Positions 44,085-55,539 of a stretch of 64,000 nucleotides of DNA are shown piece by piece. Made by a program: the position numbers and the translations under genes. This stretch comes from Hymenopellis radicata (Eukaryota; Basidiomycota; Agaricomycetes; Agaricales; Physalacriaceae): the NCBI GenBank assembly GCA_015501595.1, contig JADNRX010000252.1:1-64000 (forward strand). The letters are read 5' to 3'. The stretch's first letter is position 1. Every line of letters begins with the position of its first letter. A model generated the notes under the pieces. That model saw only the letters and a program-made list of their open reading frames with translations. It had not been told where the DNA came from and searched no databases.

Positions 44085-44314
44085 ACGTAGTGGTAGATTA
44101 GGGCAGGAGGCAAGTTGTGGTAGAGAACGCGGAGTTCGAATCCAAGCAGACAGACACAAGCAGGTAAACAAATGCAACTTTGCACGAGCTTCAGTAACGC
44201 CGAAAGCATGTGATGCAGGGTCGTTTCCTCTTACCACCATGTCAAGGGGATTTCGACGCGATTTCCACTGATTTTAGGCGCGCGTGGTGTATAAATATCG
44301 AACATTCATGATGC
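44085..44314. promoter_or_regulatory. Shared bidirectional promoter of the third A/B pair
   Basis: Contains CCACCATGTCA (44234-44244), TTTCGACGCG (44251-44260), GGCGCGCG (44278-44285) and TATAAAT (44290-44296) on the B side. The first three occur in the same order and similar spacing as in L2/R2, although the rest of the sequence has diverged. Confidence 0.5.
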
Positions 44315-45005
44315 ATGATGCACTATGTTCAGGAGCTAAACACTTGCGCACACGCCTTCTTTGCCCGCCGGAAAGAGCTCAACATAACTCAGCCCGTCAC
44401 CGACGCAGAGCGCGACGTTCTCGAAGCCGAGCCGGCTACCGCCACCGAGGAGTTGACAGATCTCGTCGAGCGCGCTCTGGCTGGCGTTCAGAAAGTAGGG
44501 GAAGGAGTCGCGGAGAGAGACAAGTCTATCCAACACTTGCTGCGAATGACCATGAAGCTGAGGGTTCTTCTTGGCCACCATCACACGTGCGTGCGATAGA
44601 TACTCTTCCCGTCGAGCCGGTAGGATTGTTTCTCAACATCGCCTCGATCTTTCTGACTCGCGCAGGTCGGGACTACACCGCCATCTGTGCCAGTCATTGA
44701 TGAACCACCCGTCAGTCTGCTTTGATATGCCTTTTGTTCATTGCCCACCAATATCTAGGTCGGAGACAGCGCCTCTCCGTCACAGTCAGTCCAGGAGCGC
44801 GCCGCTGTCATCACTGGCCCGCGTTCTAAGAGGGTGCGTACTTATCATATATCATCCTTCTTCTTAACTCACCGTCGCGTAGATGAGAAGAATACTCGAA
44901 GAGTATCCCACTATGCCGCCCGCCTCCCCTGACATGCATGATACTCGCCTTCAAAATAGTTCCCTGCAGCTGTCCCCAGGCCAAAAAAGGAAGCCCCGCG
45001 GATGA
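44315..45005 (+). pseudogene. Gene B, diverged third copy, 3' truncated
   Basis: Exon 1 (MMHYVQELNTC...; 44315) has a helical charged segment with ARRKEL (ARRREL in R2) and EELTDLVERALAGVQKVGEGVAERDKSIQHLL. Downstream pieces keep the B layout: VPVIDEPP, then VGDSASPSQSVQERAAVITGPRSKR followed by the same GTGCG donor (about 44838) as PRSKR in B. The next exon has SPDMHDTRLQNSSLQLSPGQKRKPRG against LSPTSKRK in B, and stops at about 45005. The remaining 3' exons are missing; a FunK1 fragment follows. It could still make a shortened protein. Confidence 0.5.
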
Positions 45006-45057
45006 GGACTCACAGAAGGATGACCGACAAAAGGGCTAAAACTGGGTTTGCACACAG

Positions 45058-45200
45058 CACAAAGCATTTGATCATCCGCATATTCTTCGTCGCGATATCA
45101 GTGCTGAGATCATAATCGCGCCTGGTCATAAAGGTATCCTAGTCGACTGTGATGTGTGCGATGCCGACAACGATACGCCGTATGGCAGCAAGTATGTTTT
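45058..45200 (+). pseudogene. FunK1 catalytic-loop fragment
   Basis: Reads HKAFDHPHILRRDISAEIIIAPGHKGILVDCDVCDADNDTPYGS, displayed here in parts: the kinase HRDIS motif is RRDIS, GN(I)MIAPG is E.IIIAPG, and the DWD metal motif is DCD. Flanking kinase sequence is absent. A possible FunK1 C-lobe exon border follows PYGS as in the intact gene. Confidence 0.75.
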
Positions 45201-45496
45201 CCCAATCTTATACCTGTCTAATGGTTGCTTACAATCGTCGTGTAGGGAACATGACCTCATCTCGTTGCATCTAGTCATAGTTAAACTTGCTAGAACAAGG
45301 GACGAAATGCCGAAACCTTTACACCTCACAGCTTGATAGACGACCCATTTGGTTTTACTCTTCATTGCCGAAGATCCGACCTACAGATCTCTTTACACAA
45401 CTAAATCGATAGGTCCGTTATAGCTACGGCTTCCATGCCAATTCGGTTGGGAAATATGGCTGCTTGGTCGAGTGACCCTCCAAAAAATTTATAAAA

Positions 45497-45670
45497 CCTC
45501 ACTGTCGTGTCTTGGCGACTCAGTAGCATGCCTTGCTCAGACCTATCGCATTGGACCGAACACTACGCGGGGTGGCCGAATCCCGTCAGCGCTGATTGTC
45601 TGTGGCCTTCCATAGCCATATGCGGTGTGATCCAGTCATGCACCTGGTTGGCCCGTGAATCCTCCCTATG
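45497..45670 (-). repeat. Structured interspersed repeat, copy 7
   Basis: Partial reverse copy (gtagcatgccttgctcagacc ... tgtgatccagtcatgc). Both terminal hairpins are damaged. Confidence 0.55.
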
Positions 45671-45699
45671 CGTTGCGGAGAATCTAATAGTTATATCCA

Positions 45700-46290
45700 C
45701 AGAATGAAGAGGAGCAAACCACCGTGTCTTGGTCTCGTATGGCAGAGTGGAGGCTGCCATTTGCCTTTGCGCCACAGATGTGGCGCACTTTAATCTTGGA
45801 CGTGTCAGCTGTTCGATGACATTGCATGTCGCGCGCAGGTGCTTAAACAATCGTCCCCATCTCTTACGAGTGAGGGCAGCCCAGAGCGCCTATTACCAAC
45901 GCAAGAAGGACGTCGAGCGGGAAACGCGCCTTGGTAGGTTCCATCTCCTCCATCCGATCCTATCCTTACGTTGAACTTGATGTGCCCCAGTTCGACCACG
46001 CATGACCCCCACTCCCGTTCAAGGCGAGGACTCGCGCGACACCCACAGAGAGAGTCATAAACCCGACAGCACAAAGTCTATGTCCACGAGAACAGTTCGT
46101 TGAAATCTTGCCGACTCCTCTCGTCTCACGCAGCATCCCTCCTACCATGAACACTACGGCCTGGTAGGCTCTCTTCACCATGTACATGACGCGGATTCCA
46201 GTCTAGATTGCAGCATCGCTTCCAAATGCCTTTGTAGCATACGTCTACAGCCTGGCCACACGGTATATCTTCAATCCATGCTAACCAACA
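45700..46290 (+). pseudogene. Decayed gene A fragment with its 3' flank
   Basis: TTCGACCACGCATGACCCCCACTC at about 45989 onward (shown in part) aligns with the start of gene A exon 3 (CTCGACCACCGAGTAACCCC). Further on cgagaacagt.cgttgaa and the flank ccac.cggtat.tcttc match 41.72 and 41.91 kb. Frame broken throughout. Confidence 0.5.
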
Positions 46291-46421
46291 CGAGTCTTAG
46301 TGACATCGCTGAACCCATGAGTGTCAAGTCCAATGAGAGTATATTCGCCTGAATGGCGCCCGCACATAAGTGCAACGTGTAGTATTCTATGTTCCATAAG
46401 TTATTAAGGATGATGTAAAAA

Positions 46422-48526
46422 CTAGTACCCAGTAAGCGCCTGCCAGAACACCTTGAAAACCAATCGGGGATGAAGGAGGTCAATCGAGGCCACGTCCATC
46501 ATGCTGAGGCTGCGCCAGAACACTGCTCCTGCATAAGCGTCCTGCAAAGAACACGATTAATTTCTTTTAGAGGAAAACCAGCAAAAACAACCTACTTTAG
46601 ACGCAAGTACCTGGACTTGCTTCGTATACCACCGGAGGAACTTGCCATCATCGAGGCTCTCGCCTTCTGACGGAACGGTTGTGCTTTGAGCGTAATCCGC
46701 GTACTTGGTGCTCTGCCTGTAATTCCCTTTAACGAGGGAGATTCGAAGAGACTAGTTGGACACAAACCATAGCGGCGCAAGCTTCGCGGCGTGACTCTCG
46801 AAGAATCGCTTCACCAAGTTACGTGGGAGTTCTGTTTTGGTGCGGTTCTGATGCAAGAGGGTGTTCAACCCGAGAACTCCGAGCATGGCCTTTGAGACTC
46901 CTTGTCTATGAAGACACTCGTTAGGAGATAACTTATAAAATGGATGACGAACAGTTACCCGTAGAGAGGATTGATTCGCGACATACTGTCACCGATAGCA
47001 ATCCAATTGGACGGAAGGTTCTTCGCCTTTTCGTAATGCGTCCAGTACGACGGTCCTTAATGACTGTGAGATTCTGCGTGCCAAATATAGAGTAATTCCA
47101 ACAAACGTACCGACTTTGATGGGGAAGATCTTGACCGTGTCTTCAGCCTCGGCGAGCATGTCGATGAGATCGAAGAACCATTCAGTCGAATGCTTATCGA
47201 CCTTGATGGAACGCGCGTGTTCTTTGACGCCTTCGAGTGTCCTGGGCAGGTCGTCGACGCCCCAAGAGCCACAGCACATCTGGACTGAAATGATTTCAAC
47301 ACATCTTCCTATACAGCGCGCGCGCGATGTCAACTTACTGGAACGTCCCTCGGCCTTCACTGCTGAGATGTAGCGATGATCACGGCTCGTGTCCGGATAG
47401 TAGATGATGATTCCTCCTCCAATGTTCTCGAAGCCTCCCGGAATAGGAAGCTTCGCGCCCAGTTCAGGCGAAATATAGAACTGGAACGTGACATAGTGCA
47501 TCTTCTGGTCGAAAGACGACCGTAACGCGCCGAAGTCGTCTCCATTGAACCCGGCGCGTTGTATCCACTTGGCACCGGCTTGCGTCGGACCCGTGCAGTC
47601 TGCAGATAAAAGAACTCAGTGCCGAAGAGGGCTTTCCGGAGAGGCGCTCTTACCAACGACAAAGGTCGAGTCGAGGTCTATAGTAGCTCCTTCCCGCGTC
47701 CTAAGAGACACTTTGCTAAGACGGTCGGGATGCTTATCGTCCGCTGTATATCCTGTGACAGTGCCAATGATCTGCTGAATGTTGGGGTATTCCTTAGTCA
47801 ACGTTAACCGACGCGTCAAAGTCTCGAGCGCCTGTCGAGACGCAAACAACGTTTTGGGAAGTTCACCGCCATACGCGCTGTATGGAGCTTTCATCACATG
47901 CCCGAAGAAATTGGCGTGGAAGTCGGCTGAAGTCACCCTATAGATAGACAGTGGTATCTTTAGCAGGAGCCATGTTGAGCCTGATGATGCTTACCCGATG
48001 TCGGATGCTTTGCATTCTTCGTCAAAGTTGGGATACAGGGCAGACAAGGCTTTGTACAGGATGGCCTGGTTTCCTGTAAAAACTATGAGGGAGGAGGAAG
48101 CGCCATAACGCGCGACACAATCGTACCCTGAATAGAGTCATACTGCATGATCCGGCTTCGCGGATTCTCCTGGGTCCAAGATTGGACTGTGCGCGCATCG
48201 TCCGTGTCCAGCCAGCTCTCGGCTTCGACGATAATGACGCGTTCAAAGTGATCATGGCAGACACGAGCCGTGAGAAGCCCACCGACACTAAGACAGAGTC
48301 AGAAAGCCGTAGAACCATGGGCACGCGCGCCGCACCTTCCACCGCAAATGACTACTGTGCCAGGAATTTTCGCCTTGTCGCTACGGGGCTGGGCCAGATA
48401 GTCGCAATCGTAGAAGCCAGTCTCTATCGCGAGAAGGCGTTTTCGCAGTGTCGACCAGGCGGCCGACGCTAGAATGGGCGCAGCCGCCAGTCCTCCCAGC
48501 ACGTACAGTTGGGTAGAGTCGGCCAT
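46422..48526 (-). CDS. FAD-dependent oxidoreductase
   Basis: Ten exons spliced by hand sum to 1,626 nt, 541 residues, with consistent phases. A hydrophobic N-terminus (LYVLGGLAAAPILASAAW) may anchor it in a membrane. Then comes a Rossmann dinucleotide site GTVVICGGSVGGLLTARV with ERVIIVEAE, and near residue 400 the second FAD motif IAIGDSMSRINPLYGQGVSKAM, as in flavin monooxygenase/halogenase-like proteins. The middle contains DFHANFFGH and VVDCTGPTQAGAKW. Substrate unknown. The exon joining V to GPSYW uses the acceptor attaag, not the nearer tcacag; only that keeps the frame. Intact; no sign of duplication. Confidence 0.85.
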
Positions 48527-48955
48527 GGTAGTTGAGATAAAAACAACCTTTCGCCCTTTTAAATACGCCGGACTCTTTACATAGCGTGGCTAAATTGTCG
48601 ATTGACTTTGAATTTCCGCTTCTAGACTCTATGCCAACAGCCTGCGGTTTCATCAGAACAGTTCGACAGATGGAGACATGATGATATCGGACCGGTCCGT
48701 CAAGGGTCCATGGGTGAAAGTGGGCGCTAAGCCTTTTGTATTTAGCCCTTTCGCTGTTTCAGCCTGAACGCTTCAAAGTTCAGTAGAGACTCGCCTGTCA
48801 GATTTCCCTATTTTGAAAACTCTTTCCTGACTCTTTCTCAATAGTAATGGTCTTTCAACCTGTGGCAACGTCGTCTTCGACTGCTCGATCTTAGCACTTA
48901 ATTCACAGCAAAGCGATGTAAAGTGTCTCTTGGGCATACCGTGCACGCCACTAAA
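48527..48955. other. Intergenic between FAD gene and FunK1
   Basis: 5' flank of the oxidoreductase and 3' flank of FunK1. No gene recognised. Confidence 0.4.
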
Positions 48956-51636
48956 TTACCCGATTCTTCGCTTCTTCCGTTCAGGCTCGTCTTTGGGGTC
49001 GAGGTCCGCACCGAGACCAGCTTCCTGCCGTATCAGCGCCAACGAGGACGCCCCTTGCGACGACGTTGTATAGAACGCTCCCAAGCCCCGCTCCCTCGAA
49101 AGCGTCATGCGCTCCTGACGACATTCCTTTGCGCGCTGTCTTTCCTCCTTTGGTTCCATCCGAGTCACCTCCTCCATGGAATAACAGTCGTTGTGGCGGT
49201 AATCATATACGACGTCGCTCGGTGAGGAAGGGTTTGCTGGTTGTGTCGGGAGGGAAATGTCCTTGGCATGAGCTCGTAAAGTGTCGTAGAGCCAGGTGCG
49301 ACACTCCATGCGCTCCTTCCCGTAAAGGTACTTTCCGTACGGCAACTCATGAATGAACTTCGCCGCGTTTGGCGTGTCGAGCATCGTGTAGTACATCTTC
49401 TTGTCCATCTCGCGAGGTGGCGTGTAATCATAACGGACGATGAACACGCGCGCTAATTCGCGAAGGAGCTCATTCAACCCCGGAATGGCGAATTCCACGA
49501 CCCGCTGGTGCTCAGCCCACTCGCTCAAGCAGTTTCGTTTCCCGAGGGAACTGCTGTGAAAGCCATACCCATAATTAAGCCACTGGTCCATTTGGTAAAA
49601 GAGCTGTCTAGGCCGCCGGAGATTGTGCGGCAGATAAAGCATAGCAATAAAGAGCAGAACCCAGAACGCGGACTCTCGGTCGTCTATGAGGCTGTGAGGA
49701 GCGAAGGTCTCTTTGTTATTTTGTCCGTTCTCTCTAGCGCATTGGGCGTCGACTAGATGTACAGAGACGAATGGCCATGTACCCTACACGGCGATCGATG
49801 TTAGCAATAATTTAAGCAGATATGGCAGTAAGAAATTTTACCGAGCTGCCATACGGTGCATCGTCATTGAGGTCCAATACTATACACCTATCCCAATCGA
49901 CTAGGACGCCTCTGTGGCCGGGGGCAATCATGATATTTCCTGCACTGATATCACGGTGAAGGATATGTGCACGATCGAATGCTTCTTGAGCGGCTATTGC
50001 GATTCATTAAAATCAGTAATGAAAACACACAAGACGCTTACCTTCCATGGCATCAGCGACGCAGTTTACCAACGTTCTGCAGTTCCCAAACGTGCTAAGA
50101 TCCCGAGCTACAGTGCGCAAAAAGAGACGATGACAGCGAAGGGGGCGTTTACGATGTTTGTGCCCATCCGGTGGCGGATGGGAAACAGCGAGGAACCTGG
50201 TTTCCTGCGTCCGGGTTCTCATACCGGGAATGTCACCTCCAGCCTCCATCTCTGCAACATATGGAATGTCATGTTCAGCCAGCAGCTTGTAGATGTCGGC
50301 TTCTGGACGGGTAAGTTTGCCACAAGGCTCTCGCCAATAATCCTTCATAAACAGGATACCGCCGTATGCCTCTCGCTCGTTGTCATCGACCGCGTCTTCT
50401 TCGTCGTACGAAGGATCATAAGCCAGACTCCGGCGAGTAGAACGGGAGAAAGGATGAAAGGATCCCAACTGGAATTTTGGTGCTGGGACGATGAACTGGC
50501 GTGTTTTGCCTTCAAAGGAGATCGTCATTTCGAAGAGCGTCTCTGATACTGGCCAAAAGTCCTGGCGTTTGGTTATCGCATGGCAATGCAACATGTCTTT
50601 GTCGTAAAGGGAGAACTTTGCGCGTGCTCGGTGGGCGCGGGGGTCATCATCAGAGATAGGAGTAACGGAGGGGTCTAAGCCGCGCTGAGCAGGTGTGAGC
50701 TGAGCAAAGCGGTGATAGAAGTCGAAGATAAGTTCAGGTCTTTTGGTGTAGTTGAACCGGCGAGTGACTATGGAGCCGCGACGATCCCATCGAATAAAGC
50801 GCGCGAAGGCGCCGAAAAGGATAACGGTGAATAGATGACCGCGGAACATGACGGACATTGTCATGGCCGCATAAGCTGAAATATAACCGCGAGTCTTTGT
50901 AGCTTCGCTGGCTGGATTTTCAGCTGGATATGAAATTGGAACCTCGTGTCCGGCGGCGGAGTAGTTGCCCTCGTCTGGCGTGGCGACTTGAGTGGAATCC
51001 TGCTCCATCTCTGCCTCCTCCCCGTCTTCGTGGCCTTCATTAGTCAACGCATCCGCAAACATCTTGGGAGTTGATAGTGGCATGAAGGGATCGTCAGACT
51101 TGTTGTCCTTTAGCATGACCTGCGACTGCATAAGGTGATAAGCGGAGGCACCATGACCCGGGATATCCTTGACCGCATAATGCGCAATGTCGACAATGCT
51201 TTCTGGGCGATTGGGGTCGATGGCGCGAAAATCACCGAAACCGGTCGTGATGGCGTTCAGAGGCGCGTCGGTTGTAGCGACAGTTGGCCAGTCTTGTAGG
51301 GATTGTCTCTAAAGATCAAGCTTTAGCAGAGTAGTATATTTCTAGGACAGTAGGACCCACGAATCTAGCACCCATGTCATGTTCTGTTTCGCCATCCTGC
51401 GGAGGAATGCTCCTCATCAGGACAAGGCTAGCATCGGAAGGCCTTTGGTTTCTGTATTGCTGCGGCGTATCGTCGTTCCAAGGGAGGAACTCGTCAAGGA
51501 ATTCGACAGGGCTAATGCCAACCATATGGCTCCCACTGGTGTCCAGAGCAACCCCTATGAAGAGGTTTTCCAGGTCCAATTCTCTTTGCATGGCAAGATC
51601 CTCGCCGTCGTCCGACGTTTCGCTATGAGACGGCAT
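48956..51636 (-). CDS. FunK1 fungal-specific protein kinase, intact
   Basis: Exons 51636-51361, 51308-50042, 49993-49842 and 49783-48956 join in frame to 840 residues. FunK1 is a eukaryotic-like kinase family expanded in mushroom-forming fungi; targets are mostly unknown. The N-terminal half has VGISPVEFLDEFLPWND and FARFIRWDRRGSIVTRRF; GGILFMKDYWREP precedes the core; the catalytic loop reads HRDISAGNIMIAPGHRG and the metal site VLVDWD. After GTWPFVSVHLV comes SLIDDRESAFWVLLFIAML. The C-terminal tail is charged and ends KDEPERKKRRIG, a possible nuclear signal. Introns 41-58 nt. The ATG at 51636 starts MPSHSETSDDGED; an upstream in-frame start is possible but unlikely. Confidence 0.92.
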
Positions 51637-51797
51637 GTCGGTCGTTGTCGTGGTAAGAACAAAGAGCTGAATAGACGAAATTGGGTCATGACGGTTTTTG
51701 GCAAAGTCTAAGACACGTGATCGAGCTATGCGGAATTTCAATTTTACCTCTTCGGTCAGACTTCAAGTTCGACCACCATCTTTGTATCACCCGCTCT

Positions 51798-52587
51798 ACC
51801 GTTGGCGGAAGTCCGAGGTTCAGATTTTCGTTTGACTGCAATCTTTCCAACTTGAATTGAGCAGGCACCGGTTCGAATCCTACCTGTGACAGAATTGCAT
51901 TTATATTTGTAAATGATTTTGAAGTTATTGACAGTCTCCAAGTAGGATAGGGCGCTGTAAGCTGCCTTTTCTGTAAGTTTGAGGCCATTCAGACCGTGGA
52001 AAATGCCTGTTCTCTGCGTGGCACAATTATTTATGTCACGTGACCTCGGAGTCTTGTCAACGTACTTAAACTTCAAGAAGCCGGGTTACTCAGGTACCAC
52101 ACTGCATATGCACAGCTCAGGGCAGAAGTATGTCACTGCAATAGGGATTTATGATAGGTTACCTACAGGATGTACTCATTGAATTCAAATATGACAGTTC
52201 CTTCTGACTTATGGGATTCCCTCCTATACAGGTGAGGCTCCCAGGCTTCAGCGACAAAACCATGCTCATATTCACAATGACATGGTCCAGTGAATGAGTT
52301 ACCAGAGTAACCGGACTTGGCGCTGACTAGAGTTCCCGGGTCACGTGACACATATAATTGCGCCACGCGTAAAACGGACACCTTGTGGCCCCTTGATGGC
52401 CCTAAGACTTAAAATCAAGGTGTTTACAATGTTTTCTATTATCCAGAAACTCTAAATAACTTCAATATCATTCAAAAACATACATATAAATATGACATAG
52501 TGGGGATTCGAACCGGTGACCGTCCGATTGGACTCGGAAAGATGGAGGTCAAACAAAAAGTTGAACCTCGGACCTTCCGCCAGCTCT
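51798..52587. mobile_element. Foldback element E1 with tRNA-like inverted ends
   Basis: Two inverted arms of about 250-320 bp (51798-52043 onward and up to 52340-52587) each carry ccggttcgaatcc, which contains a pol III box B-like GGTTCGAATCC, and end inward at gtcacgtgac. The direct repeat acccgctct flanks it (51789-51797 and 52588-52596), which suggests the whole unit inserted at once. The middle 200-300 bp is non-coding. Confidence 0.7.
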
Positions 52588-52596
52588 ACCCGCTCT

Positions 52597-52878
52597 CTAA
52601 TTTTCTACCAACGGATGCTGAAACTTCGTACAGGTAAAAGGCAAAGTCTTATCATTTCCATGGTGTGACACGTATCACCTGCCGTGACATACCGTGCTGC
52701 CTGTCCTTGTTCAACTCCGGGACCAACGAGTCTGCGTCTGACGTCGTGCTTAGCTGACCTAGGTCCTGCTTCCTGCGATGACGCAGCCTGCTTCTCTTAG
52801 GTTGAGTGACGTAGATCAAGCGATGTCGCGAACATAAATACGCGCCATCTTCTCTACTATCCCTAGCACTACGATATC
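52597..52878. other. Intergenic, nothing recognised
   Basis: Upstream of a small open frame; CT-rich near 52850. No motif seen. Confidence 0.35.
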
Positions 52879-53157
52879 ATGACCCTCCTGACTACTTACG
52901 CCTTCGCAATTCAGCTGAGCACCTACGCTCTTGCCTTGATCAACAACAGCTCATCGCGCTCTGTGTCCTGGTTCATTGTCACTATCGCGTGTTTCCATGT
53001 CATCCTCATCTCGCTGCTATGGCCTGGCTCTCTCTTGCACGCCGCCGAGACCAGCGTCCAGGAAATAAAAATCTACTTGAAGACTGAGGACAACCGTAGG
53101 GGAACAACGACCATGGCCGCCATCCGTACCCGAGGACTTGAGCGTTTGGACGAGTGA
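52879..53157 (+). CDS. Small hypothetical membrane protein
   Basis: 92 codons from ATG at 52879, MTLLTTYAFAIQLSTYALALI. Two hydrophobic segments (about residues 5-22 and 30-52, with FIVTIACFHVILISLLWPG) suggest two membrane spans. The stop follows a GTGAGC that could be a splice donor; a downstream frame (YLPRICHDLHDLIAIQRVDF ... NDIDALYEKLRKE, to 53374) could be its second exon, but I found no join in phase. No family recognised. Confidence 0.45.
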   Translation: MTLLTTYAFAIQLSTYALALINNSSSRSVSWFIVTIACFHVILISLLWPGSLLHAAETSVQEIKIYLKTEDNRRGTTTMAAIRTRGLERLDE

Positions 53158-53572
53158 GCTATCGCGTTTGAGAGCGCGTCACTTTCACAAAACTAAATAC
53201 CTTCCTAGAATATGCCACGATCTTCACGACCTGATTGCGATACAACGCGTGGATTTTTGCATTAGCCGTGCTCACACATATGTATGTGGCGCAAGGAAGC
53301 TATGCAAAAAGTCTAGGCGATGTAAGAACGATATTGATGCGCTTTATGAGAAATTACGGAAGGAGGTCTGTTGATGCGCACATATTGGCTTTCGGAGTTT
53401 CCTTATACTACGCCAGATTTATTACCTTGACTGCCCCCATCGCGCCATTGGGCTAGAGGTTGACCTTTGTCGCGCTTCGGATGTTGAACGCGGTGCTGCT
53501 GCAGGCCTACTTCTGTCAGTCGGACGCACGGAGAGTGGAAGGACTCTGCGGGGGTATTGATCAACCAATCAT

Positions 53573-53592
53573 TACCTACCTACCTACCTACC
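53573..53592 (+). repeat. Microsatellite (TACC)5
   Basis: Five perfect TACC units. Confidence 0.9.
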
Positions 53593-54583
53593 ATGGTTCT
53601 GGTAAGACATCTTTTGTCATTGAATGATAAACTGAAAGCCACGGTCAGTACTTTCTCCGGTTGCGAGAGGATAAGTCATGGATGTACTTTGATTCCACCG
53701 ACATAGCACTTTACTATACCCTGATACCCGACTTACGTCGTTTACCGTAACTACAATATGTACATTATTACGAGCAGACAATTTTATTCGCATAGGATGA
53801 ATACAGTGTGGCTTGAACCATAATCTGGCCATGATTCACTGATTCTTGTTGGATTCGAATTTCGTGTGACTATTAGGACGATCGGGCCGCGCTCTTTCTT
53901 CTTGACCGTCATGTCTATTGCATCCTTGCGGCCACCGCACAACGCTGACGTCGATACGATTCGTTGCCTTATGACAGCGTTATAGTCGTGTCCTTGGCTA
54001 GCTATACAAGGAGTCCCATACGTCTTTCCTTCCCAAAAACCATCTCATTCCGGACTCACCCCTGGGCACATAGCGCTCAACGGAGCCTTCTTCCCATGGG
54101 GCCACGTCATCTGAAAGCTCTCGCAGTACGTAGAACTCCCTTGGGGACAAGATGTCGAGCCGAGCAGCAGCAATGGCAAAGATTCGCGGAGGATCCGGTA
54201 TCTATGAGGCCTCATATGACTTGTAAGACGTACCCTGTGCTTACCCATGTCCGACTCAAGGACGCAGAATGCAGCTGCTATCGAATGGCCGGCTCCCTTC
54301 ACGACCTCTCGAATGCTCCTTCATGCTTGCCCTATAGGATCATCCCAATATACCTTCAAGAGTACTCAGTATTATTGGATCATTGAAATTCGAGCCGCCT
54401 TTCCATTGCACCCTTTTCGAGCTCTCTCTCACGAAATGAGCATACGGAGCTTTCGAGAGGATATCATCCTGCCTGTTCGGGGAGAACTTGAAGTGACTGG
54501 CGAGCATGCTGTATGAAATACCCCTTCAAGAACACTTGAATGGCGGTCGAGTGGCGGCAGTCTGGCATGCAGTGGCACCGGCG
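53593..54583. other. Intergenic, nothing recognised
   Basis: About 1 kb up to element E2. Open frames are short and show no family motif. Confidence 0.4.
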
Positions 54584-54591
54584 ATGTCTGT

Positions 54592-55409
54592 GCCGTCGGC
54601 GGGAAGTTCAAGGTTCAATTTTTCGTTTGACCTCGTTTTTCCCGCTTCAATCGGGCGGTCACCGGTTCGAATCCTCACTGTGTCATATTTATATTTAAGT
54701 TTCCGGTGATTTTGAAGCTATTCGGAGTCTCTAGATAATAAAGACAATTGTAAATACTCTTCTTATAAGTTTTAAGGCCATTGAGGTCCACAAGGTGTCT
54801 GTTTCATGCGTGGCGCAATTACTTGTGTCACGTGATCGAGGAAGCCCACTTAGTCCGGTTTGGTGGCCTAGTCCTCTGGGAATACATCTGTTTCAGTAAT
54901 GAAACTTGAGTTCCAAATACTAATGTCAAGGATTCCTTTAAGTCAGCAGGCTGCTGGGACAGACATACCATACTGTGCCTGTGGCGGCCCGTGCTGGTGT
55001 GCCACCTCACATCTGCCTGCCAAAGAGTCATTGACACCTCAAGGGCTTGGAAGTCCTTAGTTCAATAACCTACTCTTGCCCTGTGCCCTGCCCAACATAT
55101 ACTTTTCATCCACCAAACGAGTTATCGGACTAACCGGACTTGGCACTGATGACAGTCCTAGGTCATGTGACGTAAATAATTGCGCCACACATGAAACAGA
55201 CACCTTGTGGACCCTCAATGGCCTTAAAACTTATAAGAAGAGGATTTACAATTGTCTTTATTATCTAGAGACTCCGAAAAGCTTCAAAATCACCGGAAAC
55301 TTACATATAAATATGACACAGTGAGGATTCGAACCGGTGACCGCCCGATTGAAGCGGGAAAAATCGAGGTCAAACGAAAAATTGAACCTTGAACTTCCCG
55401 CCTGCTCTA
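54592..55409. mobile_element. Foldback element E2 with tRNA-like inverted ends
   Basis: Second copy of the E1 type, about 820 bp. Left arm 54592-54836 and right arm 55162-55409 are inverted copies; both contain the GGTTCGAATCC box B-like motif and end inward near gtcaYgtga. ATGTCTGT flanks it on both sides (54584-54591 and 55410-55417). The interior differs from E1 apart from the parts next to the arms (gtccggtt / cggactt..cggacttggc). Confidence 0.75.
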
Positions 55410-55539
55410 ATGTCTGTACAATGACTTCTTGGTTTGCCTGAGCTCCCGCGCGTTTGGTCATCTAGACGTGTCATCTCAGCGCGGGGCGAATATAAAGATC
55501 ATTTTCCAAATTCCTGTTTGGTTGCTGGTACGTGTATCC

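Noticed and set aside
51868..51880. GGTTCGAATCC as a possible functional tRNA gene
   Set aside because: No matching acceptor stem or box A at tRNA spacing; the motif recurs in all four arms of the foldback elements, so it is a repeat feature.
53573..53592. (TACC)5 as a regulatory element
   Set aside because: An ordinary microsatellite with no link to a gene start.
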